Notes: a model not told the origin generated them from the letters alone. Shown: positions 8,684-17,189, counted from the stretch's first letter. The stretch is DNA of 64,000 nt from Hydrogenophilales bacterium (GCA_016703155.1 JADJCP010000006.1:124001-188000), one strand, 5' to 3'. Made by a program: numbers and translations.

Positions 8684-9199
8684 CTACGGGTTCGAGTGCG
8701 CCGCTTGATCATCCCGCAGCATCCTGAACAACTCCCGGCTGGATTTCGGCGGTTTGCCCAGTTCGGCTTCCTTGCGGGCATTGCGGATCAATTGGCGCAG
8801 TTGCTGGGCGTCTGCGCCGGGGTGGCGCGCCAGCCATTCGGTGATGGCGTTATCGTCGGCGAGGAGGCGTTCGCGCCAGCGCTCCAGGGCGTGGAATTCG
8901 GCCTTGGCGGCATTCGATTCGCCACGGATTTCCGCAAGCTGTTCGGCGATGGCGTCGGCATCGACGCCGCGCATGATCTTGCCGATGTATTGCAATTGCC
9001 GGCGCGTGGCGCCATGCGCGGTGATGCGCTGGGCTTCGAGCACCGCGGTACGCAGGTTTTCGGGCAGATCCAGCTTCATCAGCCGCTCTTTCGATAGCTC
9101 GACCAGATCCTTGCCCATGTCCTGGAGCGATTCCATTTCACGCTTGCGCTGGCTTTTGCTCTTGAGCTCGCTGTCGTCTTCTTCGATGTTCGGGTCCAT
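8684..9199 (-). CDS. darP: Ribosome biogenesis factor DarP (YjgA, DUF615 family)
   Basis: 171 residues, very rich in Lys, Arg and Glu, close to the family's usual length. It has the conserved 'SKSQRKREMESLQDMGKDLVELS' start region (about 14-36), 'RRQLQYIGKIMR' near 85-96, and a helical tail. In Escherichia coli this protein associates with the precursor of the large ribosomal subunit. The start codon lies about 69 bases from the likely pmbA start on the opposite strand, so the two genes are divergent; darP and pmbA are commonly neighbours in beta- and gammaproteobacteria, which supports both calls. Confidence 0.9.
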   Translation of the reverse strand: MDPNIEEDDSELKSKSQRKREMESLQDMGKDLVELSKERLMKLDLPENLRTAVLEAQRITAHGATRRQLQYIGKIMRGVDADAIAEQLAEIRGESNAAKAEFHALERWRERLLADDNAITEWLARHPGADAQQLRQLIRNARKEAELGKPPKSSRELFRMLRDDQAAHSNP

Positions 9200-9267
9200 G
9201 TCCGCGCGGGTTGGTATGCGAAGGTTGGTATCATAGCGCCTCTTGCCACTTCGCCCGACGCCCCACC

Positions 9268-10608
9268 GTGTCCGATAACGCCTTTTCCTATACCGACGAC
9301 TCCCTGCGCGCCATCGCTGCCCAGGTTCTGGAACTTGCCCGCGCCGGTGGCGCCACGGCCTCGGATGTCGAGGTCTCGGAGGGCTTCGGCCAGACTGTCG
9401 GGGTGCGCAAGGGCGAGGTCGAGACCATCGAATTCAACAAGGACAAGGGCGTCGGCGTGACGGTCTACCTGGGTCAGCGGCGCGGCCATGCCTCGACCTC
9501 GGATTTTTCCACCGACGCCTTGGGACGCACCGTCGACAAGGCCCTGGCCATCGCCCGCTTTACCGCCGAGGACGATTGCGCCGGGCTGGCCGACGCCGAC
9601 CGGCTGGCGACCGCGCAATCCGATCTGCAATTGCACTTCCCCTGGGCGATCAGCGTCGACCAGGCCATGGAACTGGCGCGCGCCTGCGAGGCGGCGGCGC
9701 TGGCCGTCGATGCGCGCATCAGCAACACCGAGGGCGCCAGTACCAGCACCCAGCAGTCGCAATTTGTCTTCGCCAATTCCCTCGGCTTCATGGGCGGCTA
9801 CCCGACCTCGCGCCATTCGGTCTCCTGCGCGGTGATCGCCGAAGAGCACGGCGCCATGCAGCGCGATTACTGGTACACCACGGCGCGTGCCGGCACCGAC
9901 CTGGACCCGGTGGAAGTGGTTGGCCGGCGCGCCGGCGAGCGCACCGTGCGTCGCTTGAATGCGCGCAAGCTGGATACCCGGCAATGCCCGGTGCTGTTCG
10001 AGGCACCCATTGCCACGGGGCTGATCGCCAGCTACGTCTCGGCGGTCTCGGGGGGGCATCTGTATCGCAAGTCCAGCTTCCTCCTCGACAGTCTGGGCAG
10101 CCAGGTCTTCCCGTCATTCGTGCAGATCCAGGAACGGCCCTTCCTGATCAAGGGCCTGGCCAGCGCGCCCTTCGACAGCGAAGGCGTCGCCACGCAGGAT
10201 CGCGATGCGGTCAAGGACGGCATCGTTCAGGGTTATTTTCTGTCGACCTACAGCGCCCGCAAGCTGAAGATGCCGACCACCGGCAACGCCGGCGGCAACC
10301 ACAACCTGATCATCCCGAGCACCGGCGAAGATTTCGAAGGGCTGTTGCGCAAGATGGGTACCGGTCTGCTGGTTACCGAAATGCTCGGCCACGGCACCAA
10401 CATGGTCACCGGCGACTACTCGCGCGGCGCCGCCGGCTTCTGGGTGGAAAACGGCGTCATCGCCTACCCGGTCGAGGAGATCACCATCGCCGGCAATCTC
10501 AAGGACATGTTCCGGGGCATTGTCGCCATCGGCAGCGATATCGAAGTGCGCGGCTCGCGCCAGGTCGGGTCGATCCTCATCGACAACTTGACGGTGGCGG
10601 GGAATTGA
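9268..10608 (+). CDS. pmbA: Metalloprotease-like protein PmbA (TldE)
   Basis: About 446 residues from the GTG at 9268, which is preferred over an upstream TTG because the family begins with residues like SDNAFSYTDDSLRAIAAQ. It covers the whole TldD/PmbA family: 'EVSEGFGQTVGVRKGEVETIEFN' near 30-52, 'GHASTSDFS', the conserved 'LGHGTNMVTGDYSRGAAGFWVENG' near 385-410, and the C-terminal barrel. With TldD it forms a heterodimeric protease involved in processing ribosomally made peptides and in antitoxin turnover. PmbA/TldE-type subunits lack the HEXXXH zinc motif carried by TldD, and none is seen here. Confidence 0.92.
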   Translation: MSDNAFSYTDDSLRAIAAQVLELARAGGATASDVEVSEGFGQTVGVRKGEVETIEFNKDKGVGVTVYLGQRRGHASTSDFSTDALGRTVDKALAIARFTAEDDCAGLADADRLATAQSDLQLHFPWAISVDQAMELARACEAAALAVDARISNTEGASTSTQQSQFVFANSLGFMGGYPTSRHSVSCAVIAEEHGAMQRDYWYTTARAGTDLDPVEVVGRRAGERTVRRLNARKLDTRQCPVLFEAPIATGLIASYVSAVSGGHLYRKSSFLLDSLGSQVFPSFVQIQERPFLIKGLASAPFDSEGVATQDRDAVKDGIVQGYFLSTYSARKLKMPTTGNAGGNHNLIIPSTGEDFEGLLRKMGTGLLVTEMLGHGTNMVTGDYSRGAAGFWVENGVIAYPVEEITIAGNLKDMFRGIVAIGSDIEVRGSRQVGSILIDNLTVAGN

Positions 10609-10633
10609 GTCGAAGCCGTTGCCAACATGACTT

Positions 10634-10751
10634 CCCCCTTTGCAAAAGGGGGAATGAGGGGGATTTAACGGCGGTGGCAATCCAAATGCCTAAGAAATCC
10701 CTGATGAAGCCCCTACCCTACGGTACCCTAACCCCACTTTGCAAAGGGGGG
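10634..10751. repeat. Two short palindromes of the CCCC-TTTGCAAA-GGGG type flanking a 79-base spacer
   Basis: Positions 10634-10652 read 'ccccctttgcaaaaggggg' and positions 10732-10751 read 'ccccactttgcaaagggggg'. Each is a near-perfect inverted repeat with the same core. They lie between pmbA and dctQ; the second sits just before the dctQ start. Each could form a hairpin; neither is followed by a T run, so they are not typical terminators. They resemble dispersed intergenic palindromes. Confidence 0.55.
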
Positions 10752-10777
10752 AATGGCACGGTGCGGTCGTTGTGAAT

Positions 10778-11320
10778 ATGTTCTCCAGTCTCCTGCCCAT
10801 CGCCCGCGCCATCGACCGCCTCAACGAAACGGTCGGCCGCGCCGTGACCTGGCTGGTGCTGGCGGCGGTGCTCATCTCGGCGGGCAACGCGCTGATGCGT
10901 TACGGCATGAACATGAGTTCCAACGCCTGGCTGGAGATCCAGTGGTATCTGTTCTCGCTGATCTTCATGCTCGGCGCCGGCTATACCCTGAAGCACAACG
11001 GCCATGTGCGCATCGACATCCTTTACGGGCGTTTTTCAGCGCGCACCCAGGCGCTGGTCGATCTGGCTGGAAATCTGTTGTTCCTGTTGCCCATGGCAGC
11101 GCTGATCGGCTGGCTTAGCTGGGCCGGCTTCCATGAGTCGTACAGCATCGGCGAAACCTCGCCGGATGCCGGTGGCCTGCTGCGCTGGCCGGTCAAGCTG
11201 GCCATTCCGCTCGGCTTCCTGCTGCTGGCGCTACAGGGTATCGCCGAGGCGATCAAGCGTGCCGCCTTTCTGGTTGATGGCATCCCGCTGGAAGGCCAGC
11301 AGGCCGAGGAGATCGACTGA
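10778..11320 (+). CDS. dctQ: TRAP transporter small permease, DctQ-like
   Basis: About 180 residues from the ATG at 10778; a GTG two codons earlier is an alternative. Four hydrophobic helices (about 20-40, 55-72, 93-113, 140-160) and the 'NAWLEIQWYLFSLIFMLGAGYTLKHNGHVRID' region are hallmarks of DctQ, the small membrane subunit of TRAP transporters, which import carboxylates such as C4-dicarboxylates or 2-oxo acids with a sodium gradient. Its stop overlaps the start of dctM. The matching binding protein lies about 1.6 kb beyond dctM, on the opposite strand. Confidence 0.9.
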   Translation: MFSSLLPIARAIDRLNETVGRAVTWLVLAAVLISAGNALMRYGMNMSSNAWLEIQWYLFSLIFMLGAGYTLKHNGHVRIDILYGRFSARTQALVDLAGNLLFLLPMAALIGWLSWAGFHESYSIGETSPDAGGLLRWPVKLAIPLGFLLLALQGIAEAIKRAAFLVDGIPLEGQQAEEID

Positions 11321-12642
11321 TGGCCTTCGAGTGGATGGCGCCGCTGATGTTCCTGGGGCTGGTGGCATTTCTGCTGCTGGGCTATCCGGTGGCGTTTTCC
11401 CTGGCGGCCAACGGTCTGCTGTTTGCCTTTCTCGGCATCCAGATGGGCTTCTTCGAGTTCAGTCTCATGCAAGCCCTGCCGGAGCGCATCTTCGGCATCA
11501 TGGCGAATGCCACCTTGCTGGCCATCCCGTTCTTCACCTTCATGGGCCTGATCCTGGAGCGCAGCGGCATGGCCGAGGAACTGCTCGACACCATGGGACA
11601 GTTGTTCGGCGCCTTGCGCGGTGGTCTGGCGTACGCCGTGATCCTGGTCGGCGCGCTGCTCGCGGCCACGACCGGCGTCGTCGCCGCTTCGGTCATCGCC
11701 ATGGGCTTGATCTCCCTGCCCATCATGCTGCGCTACGGCTACGACAAGCGTCTGGCGTCCGGGGTGATCGCCGCCTCGGGTACCCTGGCGCAGATCGTGC
11801 CGCCGTCTTTGGTGCTGATTATCCTGGCCGACCAGTTGGGCGTCTCGGTGGGCGATATGTATCGTGGCGCCTTGGCGCCGGCGCTGGTCCTCACGGGTTT
11901 CTATCTCGGCTTCGTCCTCCTGGTGACTTTCCTCAAACCCGGATTCGCGCCCGCCTTGCCGCTTGAGGCACGCAGCCTGCATGGCGCGGCGCTGCTGGGC
12001 AAAGCGATGGCCACCATGCTGCCGCCGCTGGTGCTCGTCTTTCTGGTTCTCGGCACGATTTTCCTTGGGATCGCCACCCCCACCGAGGGCGGTGCCATGG
12101 GTGCCGTCGGAGCACTGGCGCTGGCGCTGGCGAAGGGCCGTCTGAACCTGGACCTGCTCAAGCAGGCGCTGGCCTCGACGACGAAACTGACCAGTTTCGT
12201 CATCTTCATTCTCATCGGCTCGACGGTATTTTCCCTGGTGTTTCGCGGCGTCGACGGCGATCGTTGGGTGGAAAGTCTGTTGACGGCCTTGCCTGGCGGT
12301 GAGCTGGGATTCCTGGTGGTGGTCAATATCCTGGTGTTCCTGCTGGCGTTCTTCCTGGATTTCTTTGAGATCGCCTTCATCATCGTGCCCTTGCTGGCCC
12401 CGGTGGCCAGCGCCCTGGGCATCGACCTGATCTGGTTCGGCGTCTTGTTGGGAATCAACATGCAGACTTCGTTCATGCATCCGCCGTTTGGCTTCGCGCT
12501 GTTCTATCTGCGTAGCGTCGCGCCCAGGACGGTGCGCACCGCAGATATCTATTGGGGGGCGATTCCCTTCGTGCTGATCCAGATTGTCATGGTCACCATC
12601 GTGCTGACCTTTCCCGGCCTGGTGACGTTGTTCCAGCGCTGA
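11320..12642 (+). CDS. dctM: TRAP transporter large permease, DctM-like
   Basis: 440 residues, about 11-12 predicted membrane helices, the normal DctM length. Typical sequences are 'FTFMGLILERSGMAEELLDTMGQLFGALRGGLAYAVILVGALLAATTGVVAASVIAMG' near 68-128, 'GTLAQIVPPSLVLIILAD' near 150-168, and 'TPTEGGAMGAVGAL'. This subunit carries the transport path. It starts one base before the end of dctQ, so the two are translationally coupled. The downstream gene is a separate OmpA-like lipoprotein gene with its own spacer, so the operon probably ends here. Confidence 0.93.
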   Translation: MAFEWMAPLMFLGLVAFLLLGYPVAFSLAANGLLFAFLGIQMGFFEFSLMQALPERIFGIMANATLLAIPFFTFMGLILERSGMAEELLDTMGQLFGALRGGLAYAVILVGALLAATTGVVAASVIAMGLISLPIMLRYGYDKRLASGVIAASGTLAQIVPPSLVLIILADQLGVSVGDMYRGALAPALVLTGFYLGFVLLVTFLKPGFAPALPLEARSLHGAALLGKAMATMLPPLVLVFLVLGTIFLGIATPTEGGAMGAVGALALALAKGRLNLDLLKQALASTTKLTSFVIFILIGSTVFSLVFRGVDGDRWVESLLTALPGGELGFLVVVNILVFLLAFFLDFFEIAFIIVPLLAPVASALGIDLIWFGVLLGINMQTSFMHPPFGFALFYLRSVAPRTVRTADIYWGAIPFVLIQIVMVTIVLTFPGLVTLFQR

Positions 12643-12757
12643 TTGCGTGGCTGGGGTGCAACTTGACCTTAAATCCGGCCCGAATATCCGATTTTCTTCT
12701 CCGATTTCGGTCGCTCTCGGATAAAATCGATGCAATTCAAGTGGTAAGGAGCGGTTT

Positions 12758-13435
12758 GTGAAAAAGAACTCGATAATGTTTGCGGTGTTGGCGGCGCTTG
12801 GCATGTCCGGTTGTGCCAGCAAGGACTATGTCCATGAATATGTCGGTGGCCAGATTGCCCCGGTGAATAGCCAGGTCAAGGCCTTGGACGGTCGGGTGAC
12901 GGGTACCGAGACCGGGCTGAAAGACGCGTCGGGCAACGTCGGCAGTCTGAATGGCCGCATCGGCTCTATCGAGGGCACGATCAGGGATCAGGACGGCCGT
13001 ATCGTTTACGCCTCGAAGACCGCCCAGGATGCCCTCCAGCGGGCCAACGCGGCCGGCAAGCTGGCGGAAGGCAAGTTCGTCTACGAGGCGACCCTGTCCG
13101 AGGCCACGACGCTGGCTTTCAAACTGGAGGGCGACGAACTTTCCGCGCCGATCAAGGCCGCCCTGGACAATTTCGCCGCCAAGCTCAAGAGCGAGAACAA
13201 GAACGTCTATATCGAGATTCAAGGTCACACCGATACGACGGGCGACGCGGCGTATAACCTCAAGCTGGGCGAAGAGCGCGCCGAGTCGGTGCGTCGCTAC
13301 CTGAACATGAAGGGTGGCATTGCTCTGCACCGCATGTCGGTGATCTCCTACGGCGAGACCGCCCCGGTGGTCAACAACAAGACCCGCGCCAACCGCGAGA
13401 AGAACCGCCGCGTGGTGCTGGTCGTACTGAAGTAA
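12758..13435 (+). CDS. OmpA-family lipoprotein
   Basis: 225 residues from a GTG start with the Shine-Dalgarno-like 'aaggag' upstream. The N-terminus is a lipoprotein signal peptide ending 'GMSGC', so Cys18 is probably lipidated. Residues about 30-105 form a low-complexity helical region with a repeated 'G.VGSLNGRIGSIEG' pattern. The C-terminal domain (about 110-225) is OmpA-like and binds peptidoglycan: 'IEIQGHTDTTGDAAYNLKLGEERAESVRRYL' and 'NREKNRRVVLVV' are diagnostic. It probably anchors the outer membrane to the cell wall. A strong terminator follows the stop. Confidence 0.9.
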   Translation: MKKNSIMFAVLAALGMSGCASKDYVHEYVGGQIAPVNSQVKALDGRVTGTETGLKDASGNVGSLNGRIGSIEGTIRDQDGRIVYASKTAQDALQRANAAGKLAEGKFVYEATLSEATTLAFKLEGDELSAPIKAALDNFAAKLKSENKNVYIEIQGHTDTTGDAAYNLKLGEERAESVRRYLNMKGGIALHRMSVISYGETAPVVNNKTRANREKNRRVVLVVLK

Positions 13436-13453
13436 GCCGGTTATTCTCCCCGA

Positions 13454-13477
13454 GGGAGGCTTCTGCCTCCCTTTTTT
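13454..13477 (+). terminator. Rho-independent terminator after the OmpA-like gene
   Basis: A perfect 7-bp GC-rich stem (gggaggc / gcctccc) with loop 'ttct' is followed directly by six T residues. It starts 18 bases after the stop codon of the OmpA-like gene and ends just before the ribosome binding site of the FKBP gene. Confidence 0.92.
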
Positions 13478-13496
13478 ATCATTATTGGAGTCTCAG

Positions 13497-13841
13497 ATGT
13501 CTGAAACCACCACGGCCTCCGGGCTCATCATCGAAGAATTGGTCGTCGGCCAGGGCGAAACCGCGCAGTCCGGCCAGCGCGTCAGCGTGCATTACACCGG
13601 CTGGCTGACCGATGGCCAGAAGTTCGATTCGAGCAAGGATCGCAACGAGCCCTTCGATTTTCCGCTGGGTCGCGGCCATGTCATCGCCGGCTGGGACGAG
13701 GGCGTCGCCGGCATGCAGGTGGGCGGCAGGCGCAAGCTGACCATCCCGCCGCACCTGGGCTATGGCGCGCGCGGCGCCGGCGGCGTCATTCCGCCGAATG
13801 CCACCCTGGTGCTCGAAGTGGAGCTGGTGGGTCGGCGCTGA
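13497..13841 (+). CDS. FKBP-type peptidyl-prolyl cis-trans isomerase
   Basis: 114 residues from the ATG at 13497, chosen because 'ggag' lies 6 bases upstream; an in-frame TTG at 13485 is less likely. It is a single FKBP domain with the active-site features 'SVHYTGWLTDGQKFDSSKDRNEPFDFPLG', 'VIAGWDEGVAGMQVGGRRKLTIPPHLGYG' and 'IPPNATLVLEVELV'. No signal peptide is present, so it acts in the cytoplasm, catalysing proline isomerisation during folding. It stands alone between a terminator and a convergent cytochrome gene. Confidence 0.93.
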   Translation: MSETTTASGLIIEELVVGQGETAQSGQRVSVHYTGWLTDGQKFDSSKDRNEPFDFPLGRGHVIAGWDEGVAGMQVGGRRKLTIPPHLGYGARGAGGVIPPNATLVLEVELVGRR

Positions 13842-13882
13842 CCTGGCGGGTCGGGGCATACCCGCCCCGACGTGGCCCTGTC

Positions 13883-14267
13883 CTATTGCGGCAGCCCGGC
13901 GATGTGCCTGGCCAGGGCGTCGATCTCGGCATCGCTGAGATTGGCCGCGTTGCGCCATCATCGCCGTCTGCTCGCCCAGTTTCTTGCCGGCCTTGTAGTC
14001 GCGCAGTTTCGCGGCGATCTGCTCGGCCGTTTGGCCGGTGAGTTTCGGGAAGGTGGCTTGTCCCTGGCCCCGCAGGCCATGGCAGCCTGCGCAGACGCTG
14101 CCGTACTTGATCTTGCCGATATCCGGAGCCGTTTCGGTGACGGTCGTTGTGGGCGTCATCGTGTCGGGCGTGTTGGCCGGGGCCTGTTCCTTCTGCCCGC
14201 AGGCAGTCAGGGTCAGCGCGGCGATCAGGGCAATCATGGTGTGCATGGGTTTGATCATGTCGGTCAT
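13883..14267 (-). pseudogene. Small c-type cytochrome lipoprotein gene with a frameshift
   Basis: The start at 14267 follows a good 'aaggaaagga' ribosome site. The product has a lipoprotein signal (LTLTAC), a Thr/Pro-rich linker, and one haem-binding CXXCH motif ('SVCAGCHGLRGQG') followed by 'FPKLTGQTAEQIAAKLRDYKAGKKLGEQTAMMA'. After that the frame breaks at about 13951-13954. The expected ending 'NAANLSDAEIDALARHIAGLPQ' lies in another frame and stops at 13883. Repaired, it is a class I cytochrome c553-like monohaem protein of about 125 residues. The axial methionine is probably one of the two Met residues just before the break. It may be a true mutation or a sequencing error. Confidence 0.75.
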
Positions 14268-14275
14268 TCCTTTCC

Positions 14276-15385
14276 TTAGCGTGTCGATTCCAGGAAACCG
14301 GTGTAGGCCGATTCGGCCACCTTGGACCACTGGATCTGGCCGTCGCGGAACGCTTTCCAGTCCGTGTATATCTTCTTGAACGCCGGATTCCTGGCGGATT
14401 CCTCCTCGTATAGTTTGAACGTCTCGCGCTCCGCCGCCAGCAGGATGTCGCGCGGATAGGTGTGCAGTTGCACGCCTTCCTTGAGCAGTCGGGCCATGGC
14501 GGGCGGATTCTTGCTGTCGTATTCCGCGAGCATGTTGACGTTGGCCTCGGCGGCGGCGGTTTCGAAGGCTTCGCGGTAGGCCTCGGGCAATTCCGCCCAT
14601 TTCGCGGCGTTGACGTAGAAAGAGAGTTGCGGGCCGCCCTCCCACCAGCCGGGGGTGTAATAGTGTTTGGCGATCTTGTGGAAGCCCAGCTTCTCGTCGT
14701 CGTAGGGGCCGACCCACTCGGCGGCATCGATGGCGCCGCGCTCCAAGGCCGGGTAGATGTCGCCACCGGCCAGGGTTTGCGGCACGGCGCCTAGCTTGGC
14801 CATGATCTGGCCGCCTATCCCCGGGATGCGCATCTTCAGGCCCTGCATATCGGCCAGCGACTTGATCTCCTTGCGGAACCAGCCGCCCATCTGCACGCCG
14901 GTATTGCCGCCGGGAAAGTTGACGATGTTCACTGTCTTGAACAGCTCGCGCGTCAGTTCGAGACCGCCGCCGAAGTACATCCAGGCGTTCTGCTGGCGCG
15001 CCGTCAGGCCGAACGGGACCGTGCAGTCGAAGGCGAAAGCCATGTTCTTGCCGACGTAGTAGTAGCTGGCCGAATGGCCGCACTCGACGGTGCCTTGCTG
15101 GACGGCGTCCATGACTTGCAGTCCGGGGACGATCTCGCCACCGGCGTGGACCTTGATCTGGAACTTACCGCCGGTGATCTTGGCGACCCGCTGGGAGAGC
15201 AGCTCGGCGGCACCGTAGATGGTATCCAGGTTCTTCGGATAGCTCGACGCCAGACGCCAGCGCAAGGTCGGCAGATCGCCGGATTGCGCCGCGCCTTGTT
15301 TCTTGCCGCAGGCGCTGAGTGCCAGCGCCGTCGTGGTGGCGGCGACGCCGGCTCCGGCGCCTTTCAGGAAATCACGTCGTTGCAT
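14276..15385 (-). CDS. TRAP transporter substrate-binding protein, TakP/DctP-like
   Basis: 369 residues from the ATG at 15385 (ribosome site 'ggggag' just upstream). The N-terminus 'MQRRDFLKGAGAGVAATTTALALSAC' carries a twin-arginine motif and a lipobox-like cysteine. The mature part matches the TRAP binding proteins for 2-oxo acids (TakP type): 'YYYVGKNMAFAFDCTVPFGLTARQQNAWMYFGGG' and 'GGDIYPALERGAIDAAEWVGPYDDEKLGFHK', the latter containing the conserved Arg and Trp that contact the carboxylate. It is convergent with dctQ-dctM rather than in operon with them, with an OmpA-like, an FKBP and a cytochrome gene in between. It presumably serves that permease. Confidence 0.88.
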   Translation of the reverse strand: MQRRDFLKGAGAGVAATTTALALSACGKKQGAAQSGDLPTLRWRLASSYPKNLDTIYGAAELLSQRVAKITGGKFQIKVHAGGEIVPGLQVMDAVQQGTVECGHSASYYYVGKNMAFAFDCTVPFGLTARQQNAWMYFGGGLELTRELFKTVNIVNFPGGNTGVQMGGWFRKEIKSLADMQGLKMRIPGIGGQIMAKLGAVPQTLAGGDIYPALERGAIDAAEWVGPYDDEKLGFHKIAKHYYTPGWWEGGPQLSFYVNAAKWAELPEAYREAFETAAAEANVNMLAEYDSKNPPAMARLLKEGVQLHTYPRDILLAAERETFKLYEEESARNPAFKKIYTDWKAFRDGQIQWSKVAESAYTGFLESTR

Positions 15386-15422
15386 GGTTGCTCTCCCCTC
15401 ATGAATATTCGAATCGGGCGAA

Positions 15423-16103
15423 TTATACCCGGCGGAAAACCAGGTCCCAGACGCCGTGCCCGAGCCGCAGGCCGCGCTGCTCGAACTTGGTGAGCGGGCG
15501 ATAGACCGGGCGCGGCGCATAGTCGGCAACCGTATTCACAAGGCTGGGTTCGCCTTGCAGCACGCCGAGCATCTGTTCGGCATAGTCCTGCCAGTCGGTG
15601 GCCAGATGCAGATAGCCGCCCGGCTTGATTCTTGTCGCCAGCAGCGCGACGAAGATCGGCTGGATCAGACGCCGCTTATGGTGCCGCTTCTTGTGCCAGG
15701 GATCGGGAAAGTAGATGTGCACGCCATCCAGACTCGCCGGCGGGATCATGTTTTCCAGCACTTCGACGGCGTCGTGCTGGACGATACGCAGATTGGTCAG
15801 ACCCGCCGCACCGATGCGCTTTAGCAGGGCACCGACGCCGGGCGTGTGCACCTCGACGCCCAGGTAATCGTTTTCCGGCTGATTCGCGGCGATGCTCGCG
15901 GTGGAGTCGCCCATGCCGAAGCCGATCTCCAGAATCTTTGGCGCGCCGCGGCCAAAGGCCGCCTCCAGATCGAGCGGGGCGGCGGCATAGGGCAGCACGA
16001 AACGCGGCCCGAGTTCTTCCAGGGCGCGCTGCTGGCCGGAGCCCATGCGCCCGGCGCGCAGGACGAAGCTGCGGATGGTGCGGGGAGGGTGGGTGTCGTG
16101 CAT
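15423..16103 (-). CDS. trmB: tRNA (guanine-N7-)-methyltransferase
   Basis: 226 residues. Class I methyltransferase motif I is 'ILEIGFGMGDSTASIA' (about 58-73). The TrmB signature 'GVHIYFPDPWHKKRHHKRRLIQPIF' follows near 126-150, and 'ATDWQDYAEQML' near 169-180. The enzyme uses S-adenosylmethionine to methylate G46 in the variable loop of tRNAs. It lies directly downstream of thiG on the same strand, as in many beta- and gammaproteobacteria, and is separated from it by a strong palindrome. Confidence 0.95.
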   Translation of the reverse strand: MHDTHPPRTIRSFVLRAGRMGSGQQRALEELGPRFVLPYAAAPLDLEAAFGRGAPKILEIGFGMGDSTASIAANQPENDYLGVEVHTPGVGALLKRIGAAGLTNLRIVQHDAVEVLENMIPPASLDGVHIYFPDPWHKKRHHKRRLIQPIFVALLATRIKPGGYLHLATDWQDYAEQMLGVLQGEPSLVNTVADYAPRPVYRPLTKFEQRGLRLGHGVWDLVFRRV

Positions 16104-16112
16104 GTCTTTCTC

Positions 16113-16138
16113 CCCCTTCCCCGCAAGCGGGGAAGGGG
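16113..16138. repeat. Perfect GC-rich palindrome between trmB and thiG
   Basis: 'ccccttccccgc' is followed by 'aa' and then 'gcggggaagggg', a perfect 12-bp inverted repeat. It lies 10 bases upstream of the trmB start and 29 bases downstream of the thiG stop. Without a T run it is not a canonical terminator; it may act as a stabilising stem-loop or partial terminator, or be a dispersed intergenic palindrome. Confidence 0.7.
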
Positions 16139-16167
16139 CTAGGCGAGAGGGTTGGGTTAGGCGGGCT

Positions 16168-16950
16168 TTAGCTACCGATCATCCCGGTCGTCGGCGATGA
16201 CGGGCTGGCCTGATACATCTTCTTCGGCATGCGCCCGGCCAGGAAGGCTTCGCGGCCGGCTTCCACCGCCTTCTTCATGGCCGAGGCCATCAGCACCGGG
16301 TTTTGCGCGCCGGCGATGGCGGTATTCATCAGCACCGCATCGCAGCCAAGTTCCATGGCGATGGCGGCATCCGAGGCGGTGCCGACGCCGGCGTCGACCA
16401 CCACCGGCACCTTCAGCCGGTCGATGATGATCTGCAAATTCCACGGGTTGAGGATGCCCATGCCGGAGCCGATCAGCGAGGCCAGCGGCATGACGGCGAC
16501 ACAGCCGATGTCTTCCAGTTGTTTGGCGATGATGGGGTCGTCCGAGGTGTAGACCATCACCTTGAAGCCGTCCTTGACCAGAACCTCGGCGGCCTTGAGG
16601 GTTTCGACGACGTTGGGATACAGGCTTTGCGGATCGCCCAGGACCTCCAGCTTGACCAGGTCGTGGCCGTCGAGCAGTTCACGGGCCAGGCGCAGGGTGC
16701 GGATGGCGTCGTCGGCGGTGTAGCAGCCGGCGGTGTTGGGCAGGTAGGTGTATTTCGACGGCGGCACGGCGTCGAGCAGACTCGGCTGGTTCGGATCCTG
16801 GCCGATATTGGTGCGGCGGATCGCCACCGTGACAATCTCGGCGCCGGAGGCCTCGATGGCCTGGCGGGTCTGGTCGAAATCCTTGTACTTGCCGGTGCCG
16901 ACCAGCAAACGGGAGGAATAGGTCTTGCCTGCGAGGGTCAGTTGATCCAT
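16168..16950 (-). CDS. thiG: Thiazole synthase
   Basis: 260 residues. ThiG builds the thiazole phosphate of thiamine from deoxyxylulose phosphate, dehydroglycine and ThiS-thiocarboxylate. It has the family features 'SRLLVGTGKYKDF' near 14-26, a catalytic Lys in 'LVKLEVLGD', 'GCVAVMPLASLIGSGMGI' near 152-170, and 'VPVVVDAGVGTASDAAIAMELGCDAVLMNTAIAGA' near 182-216. It is the second gene of a thiS-thiG operon, 35 bases after thiS. No TPP riboswitch is visible upstream. Confidence 0.96.
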   Translation of the reverse strand: MDQLTLAGKTYSSRLLVGTGKYKDFDQTRQAIEASGAEIVTVAIRRTNIGQDPNQPSLLDAVPPSKYTYLPNTAGCYTADDAIRTLRLARELLDGHDLVKLEVLGDPQSLYPNVVETLKAAEVLVKDGFKVMVYTSDDPIIAKQLEDIGCVAVMPLASLIGSGMGILNPWNLQIIIDRLKVPVVVDAGVGTASDAAIAMELGCDAVLMNTAIAGAQNPVLMASAMKKAVEAGREAFLAGRMPKKMYQASPSSPTTGMIGS

Positions 16951-16985
16951 GGTTTACGTTCTGTAGGGCGGCTCGGCCGCGATAA

Positions 16986-17189
16986 TCAGCCCCCGCCAAC
17001 CGCGACCACAATCTCCAGTTGGTCGCCGTTGTTCAGGGGAGTGGTGGCATGCTGGCTTTTCGGGACGATCTCGCCGTTCATCTCCACGGCGAGCTTTTTT
17101 CCGGTCATTTCCAGGCGTTCGAGAAGTTGCGTCAGGGTCAGCGCGGAGTCGAAACGGCGGGTGTCGCCGTTGATGGAGATTTCCAGCAT
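16986..17189 (-). CDS. thiS: Sulfur carrier protein ThiS
   Basis: 67 residues from the ATG at 17189. It is a ubiquitin-like small carrier ('MLEISINGDTRRFDSALTLTQLLERL') ending in the Gly-Gly(-Gly) tail that is adenylated and thiocarboxylated to donate sulfur to the thiazole ring. A longer reading frame upstream would run through the tRNA-Gly gene and is rejected. The start lies about 45 bases from the divergent tRNA-Gly. Confidence 0.93.
   Translation of the reverse strand: MLEISINGDTRRFDSALTLTQLLERLEMTGKKLAVEMNGEIVPKSQHATTPLNNGDQLEIVVAVGGG

Noticed and set aside
11023..12822. 599-codon frame on the minus strand opposite dctM
   Set aside because: Gln/His/Arg-rich product without membrane segments or motifs; dctM on the other strand is certain.
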